Source of the DNA: Bryobacteraceae bacterium | Lineage (GTDB): Bacteria; Acidobacteriota; Terriglobia; Bryobacterales; Bryobacteraceae | Length of the DNA stretch: 64,000 nt | Direction: 5' to 3' | Assembly (NCBI GenBank): GCA_023384675.1 | Contig: JAHDVK010000002.1 | Coordinates: forward strand, 62,001-126,000 | Part shown: positions 1-8,931 of the stretch, piece by piece | How positions within the stretch are numbered: position 1 is the stretch's first letter | Layout of the letters: the number at the start of each line of letters is the position of its first letter | Translations under genes and position numbers: made by a program | Notes under the pieces: model-generated | Told to the model about the DNA's origin: nothing | Databases searched by the model: none | The model's input: only the letters and a program-made list of their open reading frames with translations

Positions 1-384
1 GGCGGGCATGCGGGCGAGCGGGGTTTCCGCGCCGATACGTGGCTCTGGGAAAGGTCGAACTGGAATCATTTCCTGCTCGACCAGTTACCGCCGCCGCGCT
101 ATCTGCACGCCGTGGCCGGGGTGGAGAACCGCGACGCGGTGCTGCTGTTCGGCGGCGTGGGGGAGGACGGCTTCCCGCTGGGCGATACGTGGATCTTCGA
201 GAGCAAAGTGTGGAAGTATCTCGAACTAAAGAACACTCCGGGGGCGCGCGCGGGCGCGGCGGCGTGTTGGGACGGCGCGAGGAAGCGCTTGCTGCTATTC
301 GGCGGCGCGGCCGACCCCGCCGAGCCGCTGGGCGATTTCTGGAGCTTCGACGGCGGCTCCTGGGCGTGGGATAAGATCGGCTGA
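1..384 (+). CDS. Kelch-repeat (galactose-oxidase-like) protein, C-terminal part
   Basis: The frame is open from the first base of the window, so only the last 127 residues are present. At least two Kelch-type blades are visible, each with the hydrophobic LLFGG turn (around residues 45 and 98) and a following D-x-W-x-F/x-D-x-x-x-W strand. Kelch blades form beta-propellers used for binding, often in secreted acidobacterial proteins. The next gene follows after 12 bases on the same strand. The function and any signal peptide lie outside the window, so nothing more specific can be said. Confidence 0.75.
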   Translation, partial: GGHAGERGFRADTWLWERSNWNHFLLDQLPPPRYLHAVAGVENRDAVLLFGGVGEDGFPLGDTWIFESKVWKYLELKNTPGARAGAAACWDGARKRLLLFGGAADPAEPLGDFWSFDGGSWAWDKIG

Positions 385-396
385 AGAGCCGATTAA

Positions 397-1590
397 GTGA
401 TGAAACTCCTGCTCCGTTCCGGCTGGCAAACCGTCAATATCGGCGACATCGCGCATACGCCAGGGCTGCTGACCTTGCTCGGTCAACACCTGCCCGAGGC
501 GAGCGTCACATTGTGGTCGAACGCACTGGATTTGGGCGTGCGCGAGATGCTGGCCCGGCATTTCCCCCGGCTGCGCTTCGTGAGCGGCGCGCCCGATACG
601 GCGGAGGTGCGAGCCGCCATGGACGAGGCGGATGCGCTGCTTCATGGCTCGGGGCCCGGCCTGGTGGCGCGCGAACATGTGGCGGCTTGGAGGGCGTATA
701 CGCCGAAGCCGTGGGGCGTGTGCGGCATCACGGTCCCGTTTAGCCCGGAAGCGGCTACGACGGCGCTGAATCCGGAACTCGCCGCCCTGCTCAACACGGC
801 GCGATTTGTCTATACGCGCGAGACGCTTTCGCTGGGCCACCTACGGGAAAGCCCCGCCGTGACCGCGCCTGTTCTTGACTTCTTCCCCGATGCGACGTTC
901 GCGCTGCAGCTTAGTGACGATGCGCGGGCCGAGGCCTTCCTGAGGAAGCACGGCCTTGCCGAGGGCGGCTACCTTTGCGTGGTGCCGCGGTTGCGCTATA
1001 CGCCCTACCACAAGATCCGCCAGACCAACTGGAGCGCAGAGGAGATCGCGCGGCGCGAGGCGGTGAACGCCCGCCACGCCGATGCCGACCACGCCAAACT
1101 GCGGGAGACGATTGTCGCCTGGGTGCGGCAGACGCGCCGCAAAGTGCTGCTCGTGCCCGAGATGAGCTACGCGGTGGACGTGATGGCGGAGTTGCTGGAA
1201 ACGCCCCTGCCGGCGGATGTGAAGCCGTTTGTGGTGCGGCGTCCGGATTACTGGATCACGGACGAGGCCGCCTCTACCTACGCGCGCGCGGCGGCGGTGC
1301 TGAGTTGCGAATGCCACTCGCCGATTATCGCCGCGGCCGTGGGCACGCCCGGCTTTTATGTCCATCAGCCCGAGGATGGAATCAAGGGCCATATGTGGCG
1401 CGATGTGGGGCTGGAGTCGAACTACTTCGAGATCGAAAGCGCGGCGCCCGCGCACATCGCCGGCCGGGTGCTGGATTGCGCGCTGTACTCAGAGCGCGAA
1501 CGGCGGCGGATCGCCGAGGCGCGCGGGCGCATCGCGGGCACGCACCAGCGTCTGCTGGCGGCTCTGCCGCGTTTGCTCGGGCAAGGGTGA
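397..1590 (+). CDS. Polysaccharide pyruvyl transferase family protein
   Basis: A 397-residue protein; GTG at 397 and ATG at 400 are both possible starts. The N-terminus (LLLRSGWQTVNIGDIAHTPG) resembles the N-I-G-D nucleotide-binding entry of the polysaccharide pyruvyl transferase fold. It is followed by a GSGPG turn near residue 86 and a C-terminal half with the family's CHS-x-I-x-A-A-A-x-G-T-P region around residues 308-318. The family transfers pyruvate ketals to sugars, or serves as a GT-B-like enzyme in polysaccharide modification. The substrate cannot be read from sequence. It lies downstream of a Kelch protein with a 12-base gap, so co-transcription is likely. Confidence 0.7.
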   Translation: MMKLLLRSGWQTVNIGDIAHTPGLLTLLGQHLPEASVTLWSNALDLGVREMLARHFPRLRFVSGAPDTAEVRAAMDEADALLHGSGPGLVAREHVAAWRAYTPKPWGVCGITVPFSPEAATTALNPELAALLNTARFVYTRETLSLGHLRESPAVTAPVLDFFPDATFALQLSDDARAEAFLRKHGLAEGGYLCVVPRLRYTPYHKIRQTNWSAEEIARREAVNARHADADHAKLRETIVAWVRQTRRKVLLVPEMSYAVDVMAELLETPLPADVKPFVVRRPDYWITDEAASTYARAAAVLSCECHSPIIAAAVGTPGFYVHQPEDGIKGHMWRDVGLESNYFEIESAAPAHIAGRVLDCALYSERERRRIAEARGRIAGTHQRLLAALPRLLGQG

Positions 1591-1722
1591 ATCGATAAGC
1601 GGGCATGCACGCAGTTTCTCCGGCTCTGAACCGGCAGCGGGGGCATGACCGAGACCATGATATGGTTCTAGCGTGAAGGTCCGCGCGGACGCCGGACGCG
1701 CGAACAGCCCCAGGAGGAACGC

Positions 1723-2706
1723 ATGCGGCCCACCAATTGGCAGGAGAATGACGAGCGGAAACCGGAACCGCGCAGCCGGCGGGGTTTTTTCGCGCTGGCC
1801 GGCGCCGCCGCGCTCGGGGCCGGCCGTGCGCAGGCTCCAGCAGCGGCATTGCGTATTTCGCTGCCCCAGATCGGTATTCTGATCGCCACCACCTATACGA
1901 CGGGGACGCTGGAGGAGCGGCTGGATGAAGCCAAAGCCGATGGGCTTGCCTGCGTGCAGGTGAGCATGAGTTGCGCCGGTCTGCCCGACATGCCCGATGA
2001 GATTCCCGCGGGACTCCCGGAGCGATTCCGGCGGGAGGCGGCGGCTCGTGGCCTCGGCATCGCCAGCCTGCAGGGGACGTTCAATATGTGTCATCCGGAT
2101 GAGGAGCATCGCCGGACTGGTTTGCGGCGGCTGCGGGTGCTTGCCGGGGCCTGCGCGCCAATGGGCACGTCCACATTCCATATCTGCACCGGAACACGAA
2201 ACCCGGCGAGCATGTGGCGGCCCCATCCGGATAATCAAACCCCTGAGGCCTGGCGCGACATGGCCGCCTGCGTCCGCGAGGCCACCGAAATCGCCCGGCA
2301 GGCGAAGGTGGTTCTGGCCTTCGAGCCGGAAGTGAACAATGTCGTCGATTCGGCCCGGAAGTCCCGCCAATTGCTGGACGAAATTGGCTCGCCGCACCTG
2401 AAAGTGACTTTCGACCCCGCGAACATTTTCCACGCCGGGCAGTTGCCCCGGATGAAAGAGGTTCTTGAAGAAGCGTTCGCGCTCGTCGGCAACGACATCG
2501 CGCTGGCGCACGCGAAGGATCTGGATCGCGACGGCGACGCCGGCCACAAAGCCGCCGGGGAAGGCCTGCTGGACTACGATCTGTACCTGCGCCTGCTCCA
2601 CAGGCAAGGATTCCGCGGCCCGCTGTTGCTGCACGGCCTGACGCGCTCGCAGGTGCCCGGCTGCGTGGCTTTTCTGCGCACGAAACTGGCGCGCGTGGCG
2701 GGATAG
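1723..2706 (+). CDS. Tat-exported sugar phosphate isomerase/epimerase-like TIM-barrel protein
   Basis: A 327-residue protein. A twin-arginine signal (S-R-R-G-F-F-A-L-A-G-A-A-A-L-G) occupies residues 18-32, so export in folded form is likely. The mature part is a xylose-isomerase-like (AP endonuclease family 2) barrel. Visible elements are AFEPEVNNVV near residue 205, VTFDPAN near 228 and LAHAKD near 260, which are typical metal-ligand strands. Start choice is supported by an AGGAGG-type ribosome site about 6 bases before ATG 1723. Such Tat-tagged isomerase relatives are common in Acidobacteriota and Planctomycetes and are usually annotated only at family level; the actual sugar is unknown. 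Confidence 0.75.
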   Translation: MRPTNWQENDERKPEPRSRRGFFALAGAAALGAGRAQAPAAALRISLPQIGILIATTYTTGTLEERLDEAKADGLACVQVSMSCAGLPDMPDEIPAGLPERFRREAAARGLGIASLQGTFNMCHPDEEHRRTGLRRLRVLAGACAPMGTSTFHICTGTRNPASMWRPHPDNQTPEAWRDMAACVREATEIARQAKVVLAFEPEVNNVVDSARKSRQLLDEIGSPHLKVTFDPANIFHAGQLPRMKEVLEEAFALVGNDIALAHAKDLDRDGDAGHKAAGEGLLDYDLYLRLLHRQGFRGPLLLHGLTRSQVPGCVAFLRTKLARVAG

Positions 2707-2731
2707 CCGCGCCCGGGGTCCAGGATGAAGG

Positions 2732-4120
2732 ATGACGGGAGGCAGGATCATCGGCGGGGCATTGGCCACTGTGCTGGTGCTCGTGGCGTTCGTCGCGGCC
2801 TACCGTGTGCTGCGGCAGGAGGCCACCCCCGTTCCGCTCCCGGAGGCGGACGAGGAGCAGGCCCATGCGAGCTTCATTTACGGCCGCATCACCACCGTGG
2901 AGGGCGCCACGTACGAAGGGCGGCTCCGCTGGGGCGGCGGCGAGGAAGCGTTCTGGGGCGACTACTTCAATGGGGTCAAGAAAGAGAACCCCTGGGCAGT
3001 CCACGTGCCGCCCGCGCGACGGCCCGCCGAGCAGCATCCATTCGAAATCTTTGGGCTTGAGATCTTCAGCCGGCGGCAACCCCTCGACCTCGGCCGCCCG
3101 TTTATGGCGCGATTCGGCGACCTCGCCCGCATTGAGGCCAGAGGCCGCGACGTGTTCGTGACGCTCAAGAGCGGGACCACGTTCAAACTCGACCGGTTCT
3201 CCGCCAGCGATTTCGATGACGGCGTCAGGGTTTGGGGTGGCCCGCGGGGCGCGGCCGGCCTCGACAGCCTGCGAATCCGGACGATCGAACTGCTCCCCGC
3301 TCCCAGCGGCGGTCCCATCCCCGACCGGCTGCACGGCGCCGTGCGCACGCAACGGGGCGAGGAGTTCACCGGCTTCGTCCAGTGGGACCGGACGGCGTGC
3401 CTTGGGGGCGACGAAATCACCGGGCAGGTGAAAGGTGAGAAGCGGGCGATCCGGTTCGATGCGATCCGCTCCATTGAACGCGTCGCGCCGGATAGTGTCC
3501 GGGTGAAGCTGCGCGATGGGGGCGAAGCCGTGCTTTCGGGCGAGGGCAATCGCGGGGTCTATGTCGATGACCCGCGCTACGGCCGGGTGCAGGTCTCGTG
3601 GAACGCCTTCGCGAGCCTCCAGTTCAGCGCCGGCGGCAGCGGCCCCGCCTACGGCGACTTCCCGCTGGGTGGCCCACTGAAGGGCCGCGTCACCACGGGC
3701 GACGGACGCCGGATCACGGGGCGGCTGGTCTACGACCTCGACGAGAGTGAGGTGACCGAGACGCTCGACGCCCCATCGGCGGGTGTGGATTACACCATCC
3801 CGTTCGGCCTGATCGGCTCGATTCTGCTGCCCGCCCCCGAGGCGCGCGGTGCTCAGAGTGCCAGAGTGATGCTGCACAGCGGCGAGAGCCTGGAGCTTGA
3901 ATGCGCCGGCGACCTCGGCGAGCAGAACGGCGGGATGCTGATTTTCATCGAAGGCCGGCCAAGTCCTGAATACGTTCCCTGGAACGAGGTCGGGCAGATT
4001 GACCTCGACCGCCCGCCTGCGATGTACCAGGCGTTCAGAAATGCGAACATCGAGGCCAGGCAATCGAGGCAGAGTGGTGTTTCTTACTTCCCCGCCTGGA
4101 ACCTCAGCCGAAGTGAGTGA
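2732..4120 (+). CDS. Membrane-anchored protein with repeated beta modules, function unknown
   Basis: A 462-residue protein with one N-terminal membrane segment (residues about 7-25) and a large exported or periplasmic part. The body contains at least three similar modules of the pattern G-x-[IV]-x-T-x-x-G-x-x-[FYI]-x-G-[RF]-[LV], beginning near residues 52, 202 and 327. Two are followed by an I-x-[FL]-x-x-I-x-x-I strand, and a possible fourth degraded copy starts near residue 382 (VMLHSGESLELE). This looks like tandem small beta-barrels. It starts 25 bases after the isomerase-like gene and may share its transcript. No family was recognised and no catalytic motif is visible. Confidence 0.6.
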   Translation: MTGGRIIGGALATVLVLVAFVAAYRVLRQEATPVPLPEADEEQAHASFIYGRITTVEGATYEGRLRWGGGEEAFWGDYFNGVKKENPWAVHVPPARRPAEQHPFEIFGLEIFSRRQPLDLGRPFMARFGDLARIEARGRDVFVTLKSGTTFKLDRFSASDFDDGVRVWGGPRGAAGLDSLRIRTIELLPAPSGGPIPDRLHGAVRTQRGEEFTGFVQWDRTACLGGDEITGQVKGEKRAIRFDAIRSIERVAPDSVRVKLRDGGEAVLSGEGNRGVYVDDPRYGRVQVSWNAFASLQFSAGGSGPAYGDFPLGGPLKGRVTTGDGRRITGRLVYDLDESEVTETLDAPSAGVDYTIPFGLIGSILLPAPEARGAQSARVMLHSGESLELECAGDLGEQNGGMLIFIEGRPSPEYVPWNEVGQIDLDRPPAMYQAFRNANIEARQSRQSGVSYFPAWNLSRSE

Positions 4121-4176
4121 AGGAGCCTCTTGGCCCCATGTAAAGCCCCTGAATAGACTCATGGGCTTTCAATGCC

Positions 4177-4430
4177 TCACCGGTTCTTCTGGATCTTGAT
4201 TTCCATTTGGCGCGATTCGCGCGGTCCCAGCTCCAAGTAAAGGGCCATAGAGTACTGCAGGCAGGGATTTTGAGTCTGAACGAAATTGATCGTTCTGGCC
4301 TGGGTAAGCGTCCCATTGTAGACAAAGGAGGCGCCGCTGGGATGTTGATCGTGCCTCCCGGAATGGCGATTTGTCCGAAAAGACTTCCGGCCATCAGTCC
4401 GGTCGGCAAGAGACTTCTAAAGAACATCAT
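4177..4430 (-). pseudogene. Small secreted protein, broken by a one-base deletion
   Basis: From ATG 4430, preceded by a good ribosome site (CTGGAGAAG just upstream), the frame reads a signal peptide (MMFFRSLLPTGLMAGSLFGQ) and continues to IPGGTINIP. At about 4335-4340 the protein-like sequence moves to the next frame (SGASFVYNGTLTQART, then NFVQTQNPCLQYSMALYLEL) and stops at 4177. Adding back one base gives exactly 84 codons plus stop. The new frame has no start codon of its own, and a TAG lies close upstream. This suggests a recently inactivated gene or an assembly error. The family is not recognised. Confidence 0.5.
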
Positions 4431-4502
4431 TCTTCTCCAGTTCATTCCTGTAGGAGTTCCTTGTGGAGAATCGTACATGTGCCTGAAGTGTCGAGTTCGC
4501 AT

Positions 4503-4824
4503 GATGCCTCGCGCTAGTCCCTTCAGGTTTGCGTGGATTCGCGGTGCTTGAGGAGAACTGGGGAGTCTGTCAAGTGATTTGATTCCAATAACTTGGCCAT
4601 CGAAATGCCATTTCAGCCCCTAAGAAAGGCGACTGCTGGGACGTGCGCTCCGAGGCGCGCCGCCAGTAGTTCGGAATTGACCTGAGTTGCGAAATTTCAG
4701 CGGTCTTTGGAAATTGCGCACCGCTTCCGTTTGCTCACCGGTTGCTCACCTGAACTCCACTAAAGCTGGGTCCATGCCCGATGAGTCAAAGTCCCAAGCC
4801 GAAAGCCGCCAATGTTGAGCGGAC
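4503..4824. other. Intergenic stretch, no gene seen
   Basis: About 320 bases of lower GC than the neighbours, between the broken secreted gene and the end of the TonB-dependent receptor gene. No open frame with coding character was found. A short direct repeat (GCTCACC twice, near 4733-4750) was noted and has no obvious meaning. Confidence 0.5.
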
Positions 4825-7800
4825 TTAGAAGTTCACCCGCAGCGCCAGTTCGATGTTTCGTGGACCGCGCTGCTGACCGGTGAACTGGCCGAAGTTGGGA
4901 TCGGTGATGTTGGTGATGAGACCACCGATGCCGTGGCGGTTGAAGGGGTTGAGGAATGTGCCGCGGAGTTCGACGTAGCGGTCGGCTTCGCCGATGCGGA
5001 ACTGCTTCTGGATGCTCAGGTCCTCGTTCACGAAATGGCGGTCGCGAATGTTCGGAAGGTAGGGTCCGAGGGTGCCGAGCCGCTGGACGACGTTCTGGCC
5101 TCCGGGGAAGACGGGCGGGTTGGCGAAGGCGGCGCGGTTGAGGTAGGTGGCGCAGCCGGAGCAGCCGCGGAAATTGAGCGGGGCGTTGGAGTCGGCAATG
5201 ATGTTCTGGCCGAGGATGTAGTCGGGGCGGATGGCGTTGCCGGTGGGCAGCGCAAGGCCGCCAGTGGAGATGGCGACAGGAGCGCCGCTGCGGAGGGTGT
5301 GAATGCCGGTCAACTGCCAGCCGCCGAGGAAGACGTCGGCGAAGCGGTTCAGGCCGATGGCGCGGCCGGCGCCGAAGGGGAGTTCGTAAATCCAGCTGGC
5401 CTTCCCGAAGTGGGGGAAATGGTAGTTGGTGATGGAGCGTTCCAGGCGGTGGTTGAAAATATCGGCGACGCCCTCGGAGTCGATGGCGTTGTCGGTGAGG
5501 CCGATGGCCTTGGACCAGGTGTAAGCGCCGAGGATGGAGAATCCGCCGCGGAAGTGGCGGGTGAGTTGCACCTGCATGGAGTTATAGGAGGAGTTCCCGA
5601 CGTTGGGGAAGATGTTGTTGATGCCCGTGTACTGCGGGAAGGGGCGCAGGGCCTGGAGGTTGTTGCCGGCGAAGCCCGCGAAGGGGCGCGGGATGGGGCT
5701 GGACGCATTCCAGGGACGGGGCAGGAGGTCGCCATACTGCTGGGTGACCTCGAAGGGGAGGTTGTTGGGCTGGGAGAAGCCCTTGGCGATGAGGCGGGTT
5801 CCCTTGTTGCCAATGTAGTTGATTTCGAGAACCGTCGCGGCGGGCAACTGGTATTGGAAGCCGAAGCTCCAGTTCTGGACATAAGGAAGCCGGTTGCCGT
5901 CGGCGGGGAAGTAGTCGATGCCTTGGCCGTTGGCGAGGGAAGGGTTCTTGTTGGGCAGGGTTCCGGTGAAGTCGGGGTAGCGGTCGTGGATGAACCCAAG
6001 CGGCTCCTCGGCAAAGCGGACGGGCGTGTTAGAGGAGTTGCGGGCGATGGAGCCGTTGTAGCCGAACGCGCCCCCAAAGCCGAAGCCGTTCGAAATAGCC
6101 GGCGTGTTGTTGATGCCGTAAGCGCCGCGGACGACGAATCTCTGACCCATCGCATAGGCAAAGCCGACTTTTGGCGAAAACTGCTTGTAATAGGTGTCCA
6201 TGAACCCCCGGCGGTTCATGTCCTCGGCGAAGACAAGCGCGCCCGGACGGCCATCGGCTGCCGGGTTGGGGGCGGTGAAGTCGATGCCGGACATACGGCC
6301 AACGACCTCGATCATGCCGCCCACGATGCCCCAACGGAGGCCGAGGTTGAGCGTGAGGTTTCGCGTGATCTTCCAGTCGTCCTGGAAGTAGAAGTCGGTG
6401 GTGCGCCAGCGGTGGCCGGGATTGGTCAGAGCGACGCCGCGGCCGGTGGAATTGTAAGCGCCGAGCAGGAAGCTGGCGAAACTGTGGCCGGTCTGGTTGA
6501 TGAAACCGGGCTGTGCGGTCTGGTTGGGCGAGAATGCAAAGTCGCCGGAACCGGACTTAATCCGGTTGTTGTAATAATAACGCCGGTGTTCCATGCCGAA
6601 CTTGAGTACATGGCGGCTCCTGACATAGGTCAGGTCGGCCTGGGAGATGGTCGAGCCATTGAAGGATCCGCCGCGGTTGCCGGAGGAGAGCCTTCCCCCG
6701 GCGCCGATGCCACCGCCCTGGAAGGGTTGCCCGGCAAACGTCAACACCGGGAAGTGAACGCCGGGGACGTTCTCGATGCCAAGCTGCTGCGGCCAGTCCT
6801 GATCGACAAAGGCGCTTTCATTCATGTTGCCGAAGCGGTTGTAGCCGACCGAGGCGCGGGCGAGGAAGGTTGGGGTGAGGGTGGCGTCATAGGACATGCG
6901 GACCATGGTGCCCGGGGTGTTCTGATTCTGGTAAACGCCGGTTGGGGTTCCGGGCGGCACGCCCCAGCGGCCGCCGGGGGAGTTGTAGCGGCGGCGGAAG
7001 TTGCGATTGACCAGACCGCTGATGCGGTGGTTGCTGTGGAGGATCTGGTCGCCTTTGAGGGTGAGCATGGTTTCGTTGAACTCGGGGCAGCAGGCGCCAA
7101 GCGAGGGCATGTTGCGGAGCATGGTGTCGAAGAGGGGATCGTCGATGGGGGCGAGTTCAAGGATCTTCGAGGAGACCGGGCTCCACAGATTTCTGGGAAT
7201 GATGTTGCCGGGGAAGGGGTCGCGCACCCAGGCGCCATCCACCTGCCGGGCGGTGGCGGGGTTGTAAATAGCGCCGAAGCGGACCGCGCGGCCAAGGGCA
7301 TCGGAGCCGATGGCATTGCCCGATGAGCCATTGCCCGTGAAGCCGGAGTCGAGCAGCCGGGAGAAATTACCCTGTTTAAAATCGACCGTCGGCAATTGTG
7401 TGAACGCGGTTTGAGTGAAGTTCTTCTGCTTTGTGCGTTCGAGATTGTGGAACCAGAAGGAGCGGTTCCGGCCGTCGTAGAGTTTGGGCAGCATGACGGG
7501 GCCGCCCGCGGAGTAACCGTAGTTGTGCTGCTTGAACGGCTGGCGGCGGATGCCGGAGGCATTGGCATTGAAGCTGTTGGCCATGAGGGCATCGTTCTGC
7601 CCGTAATAGTAGGCGGTGCCCCGGAGAGAATTTGTGCCCGACTTGGTGGCGAAGTTCGCCACAGCCGTCTGGCCCCCAGTGTACTGGGCGCTGACACTCC
7701 CAGTCTGCAATTTGAATTCGCTGATCGATTCGGCGGACGGGCTGAATTCGTTGTTCGCGCCGCCCGCCAGATCCATGCGTCCGATGGCGATTCCGTCGAT

Positions 7801-8352
7801 CAGGATTTCGTGCGAGAAGTTCTGGCTGCCGTTGATGGACCCCTGCCACGTGCTTCCAACAGTTCCGGGCAACGACGTGAAGATGAACTGCTGAATCTGG
7901 CGGCGGCCGCCGCCAACCGTAATGGGCCAACTGTCAAACTCCTTCTTCGAAACGTAGCTGCCCAATTCCGCCGTGCCGGTTTCCAGGAGGGGAGCCTCCG
8001 CCGAAACGGTAATCTGCTCGGAAATGCTGCCGACATCCAGATGGAAGTTAACCGTGAGCGTCTGGGCGACGCCGAGGGCGATGTTTTCCCGCACCGCCGT
8101 CTTAAAGCCCGCCGCAGTCACCATCAACCGGTAAGTGCCCGGGGACAAAGAGGGAATTCGAAAAACTCCCGCGTCCGATGATGTGACGGTTGCCTCCACA
8201 CCCGTTGCCGGATTCAAGGCTTTGACGGTTGCCCGCGGCACACTCGCGCCAGCAGGGTCCATGATCATTCCATCGAGACTGCCGCGTTCGCCTTGAGCAA
8301 ACAGCAGAGGCACAAAGCACACGAATGACACGAAAGCGCTTCGCAGAACCAT
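4825..8352 (-). CDS. TonB-dependent receptor with carboxypeptidase-regulatory-like N-terminus
   Basis: A 1175-residue outer-membrane protein. It has a signal peptide (residues 1-19, ending LLFAQ), then a carboxypeptidase-regulatory-like beta-sandwich (about 22-105, with GSLDGMIMDPAGASVPRATV and SLSPGTYRLMV). A plug-like region follows (about 120-260, with IDGIAIGRMD and the SAESISEFKLQTG segment), then a long beta-barrel ending in RVNF with a terminal aromatic residue. This is the Oar-like architecture greatly expanded in Acidobacteriota. It probably imports or binds a polymer or siderophore-type ligand across the outer membrane. An AGGAG site lies 9 bases before the start. Adjacent glycosidase genes hint at a carbohydrate ligand (inference). 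Confidence 0.9.
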   Translation of the reverse strand: MVLRSAFVSFVCFVPLLFAQGERGSLDGMIMDPAGASVPRATVKALNPATGVEATVTSSDAGVFRIPSLSPGTYRLMVTAAGFKTAVRENIALGVAQTLTVNFHLDVGSISEQITVSAEAPLLETGTAELGSYVSKKEFDSWPITVGGGRRQIQQFIFTSLPGTVGSTWQGSINGSQNFSHEILIDGIAIGRMDLAGGANNEFSPSAESISEFKLQTGSVSAQYTGGQTAVANFATKSGTNSLRGTAYYYGQNDALMANSFNANASGIRRQPFKQHNYGYSAGGPVMLPKLYDGRNRSFWFHNLERTKQKNFTQTAFTQLPTVDFKQGNFSRLLDSGFTGNGSSGNAIGSDALGRAVRFGAIYNPATARQVDGAWVRDPFPGNIIPRNLWSPVSSKILELAPIDDPLFDTMLRNMPSLGACCPEFNETMLTLKGDQILHSNHRISGLVNRNFRRRYNSPGGRWGVPPGTPTGVYQNQNTPGTMVRMSYDATLTPTFLARASVGYNRFGNMNESAFVDQDWPQQLGIENVPGVHFPVLTFAGQPFQGGGIGAGGRLSSGNRGGSFNGSTISQADLTYVRSRHVLKFGMEHRRYYYNNRIKSGSGDFAFSPNQTAQPGFINQTGHSFASFLLGAYNSTGRGVALTNPGHRWRTTDFYFQDDWKITRNLTLNLGLRWGIVGGMIEVVGRMSGIDFTAPNPAADGRPGALVFAEDMNRRGFMDTYYKQFSPKVGFAYAMGQRFVVRGAYGINNTPAISNGFGFGGAFGYNGSIARNSSNTPVRFAEEPLGFIHDRYPDFTGTLPNKNPSLANGQGIDYFPADGNRLPYVQNWSFGFQYQLPAATVLEINYIGNKGTRLIAKGFSQPNNLPFEVTQQYGDLLPRPWNASSPIPRPFAGFAGNNLQALRPFPQYTGINNIFPNVGNSSYNSMQVQLTRHFRGGFSILGAYTWSKAIGLTDNAIDSEGVADIFNHRLERSITNYHFPHFGKASWIYELPFGAGRAIGLNRFADVFLGGWQLTGIHTLRSGAPVAISTGGLALPTGNAIRPDYILGQNIIADSNAPLNFRGCSGCATYLNRAAFANPPVFPGGQNVVQRLGTLGPYLPNIRDRHFVNEDLSIQKQFRIGEADRYVELRGTFLNPFNRHGIGGLITNITDPNFGQFTGQQRGPRNIELALRVNF

Positions 8353-8931
8353 TTAGACAGCTCCTCTCTGACGAACCGCTGTGGGCGGTGGATGATCCGA
8401 GTTTAGTGGACTTTGTGCCAGGATGCAAGAGTTTTTTTTAGAAACGCAAAGTTTTGTTTACCGGCATCCACGGATGCGCATGCTCACGGGTGCGATTGGG
8501 CGCTTGCACTGTCTCTTCCGCTCCACCATGCATCTGCCAACCTATTGAAAAAAAGCGAGTACAGCGAAGCCGCCCACTCCGCGCCGCGCCGTTATCCGTC
8601 CCGTAAATTCGGCAACTCGCCGATCTCGATCAACACATAAATTCCAATAGAGGTGAAAGCGCCGGACTGATCCGGCGGCTTGCGCCGTGCAAGAGTCACC
8701 TGGCGGCCATATTCCGCCAATCAAAATCCCTGCGTCCCAAGCATTCACATCCCGCATGCAAATGCAGGCGTGGCCCGAGAGGGTGCGTCGCAGTTGACAC
8801 CACCGTCGCAACAGACGCAAAAGTGTCTGCCTCAAGGCTTGCCCATGAGTCCCCCTTCGCCCAAACCGATCCGCCGGTGACAAGTGGAAATCCGATCAAT
8901 ACGTCTGAATCTGGGATATAATCGCCGAAGG
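8353..8931. other. Divergent intergenic region with a 25-bp dispersed repeat
   Basis: About 580 bases between two divergent genes. A TATAAT hexamer at 8917-8922 lies just before the likely start of the plus-strand gene. No convincing gene was seen, although the minus strand around 8600-8650 has a short protein-like tail (IYVLIEIGELPNLRD) without a start. A 25-bp stretch at 8568-8592 recurs with one mismatch at 15606-15630. The TonB receptor promoter should also lie here but was not pinpointed. Confidence 0.45.
8568..8592. repeat. 25-bp dispersed repeat, copy 1
   Basis: This GC-rich 25-mer (starts AGCCGCCCACTCC) matches 15606-15630 with a single mismatch. Both copies lie in intergenic regions about 200-300 bases upstream of plus-strand exported-protein genes. 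No function is assigned. Confidence 0.4.

Noticed and set aside
4933-7326. 797-codon plus-strand frame
   Set aside because: Antisense to the TonB-dependent receptor; composition typical of a shadow frame.
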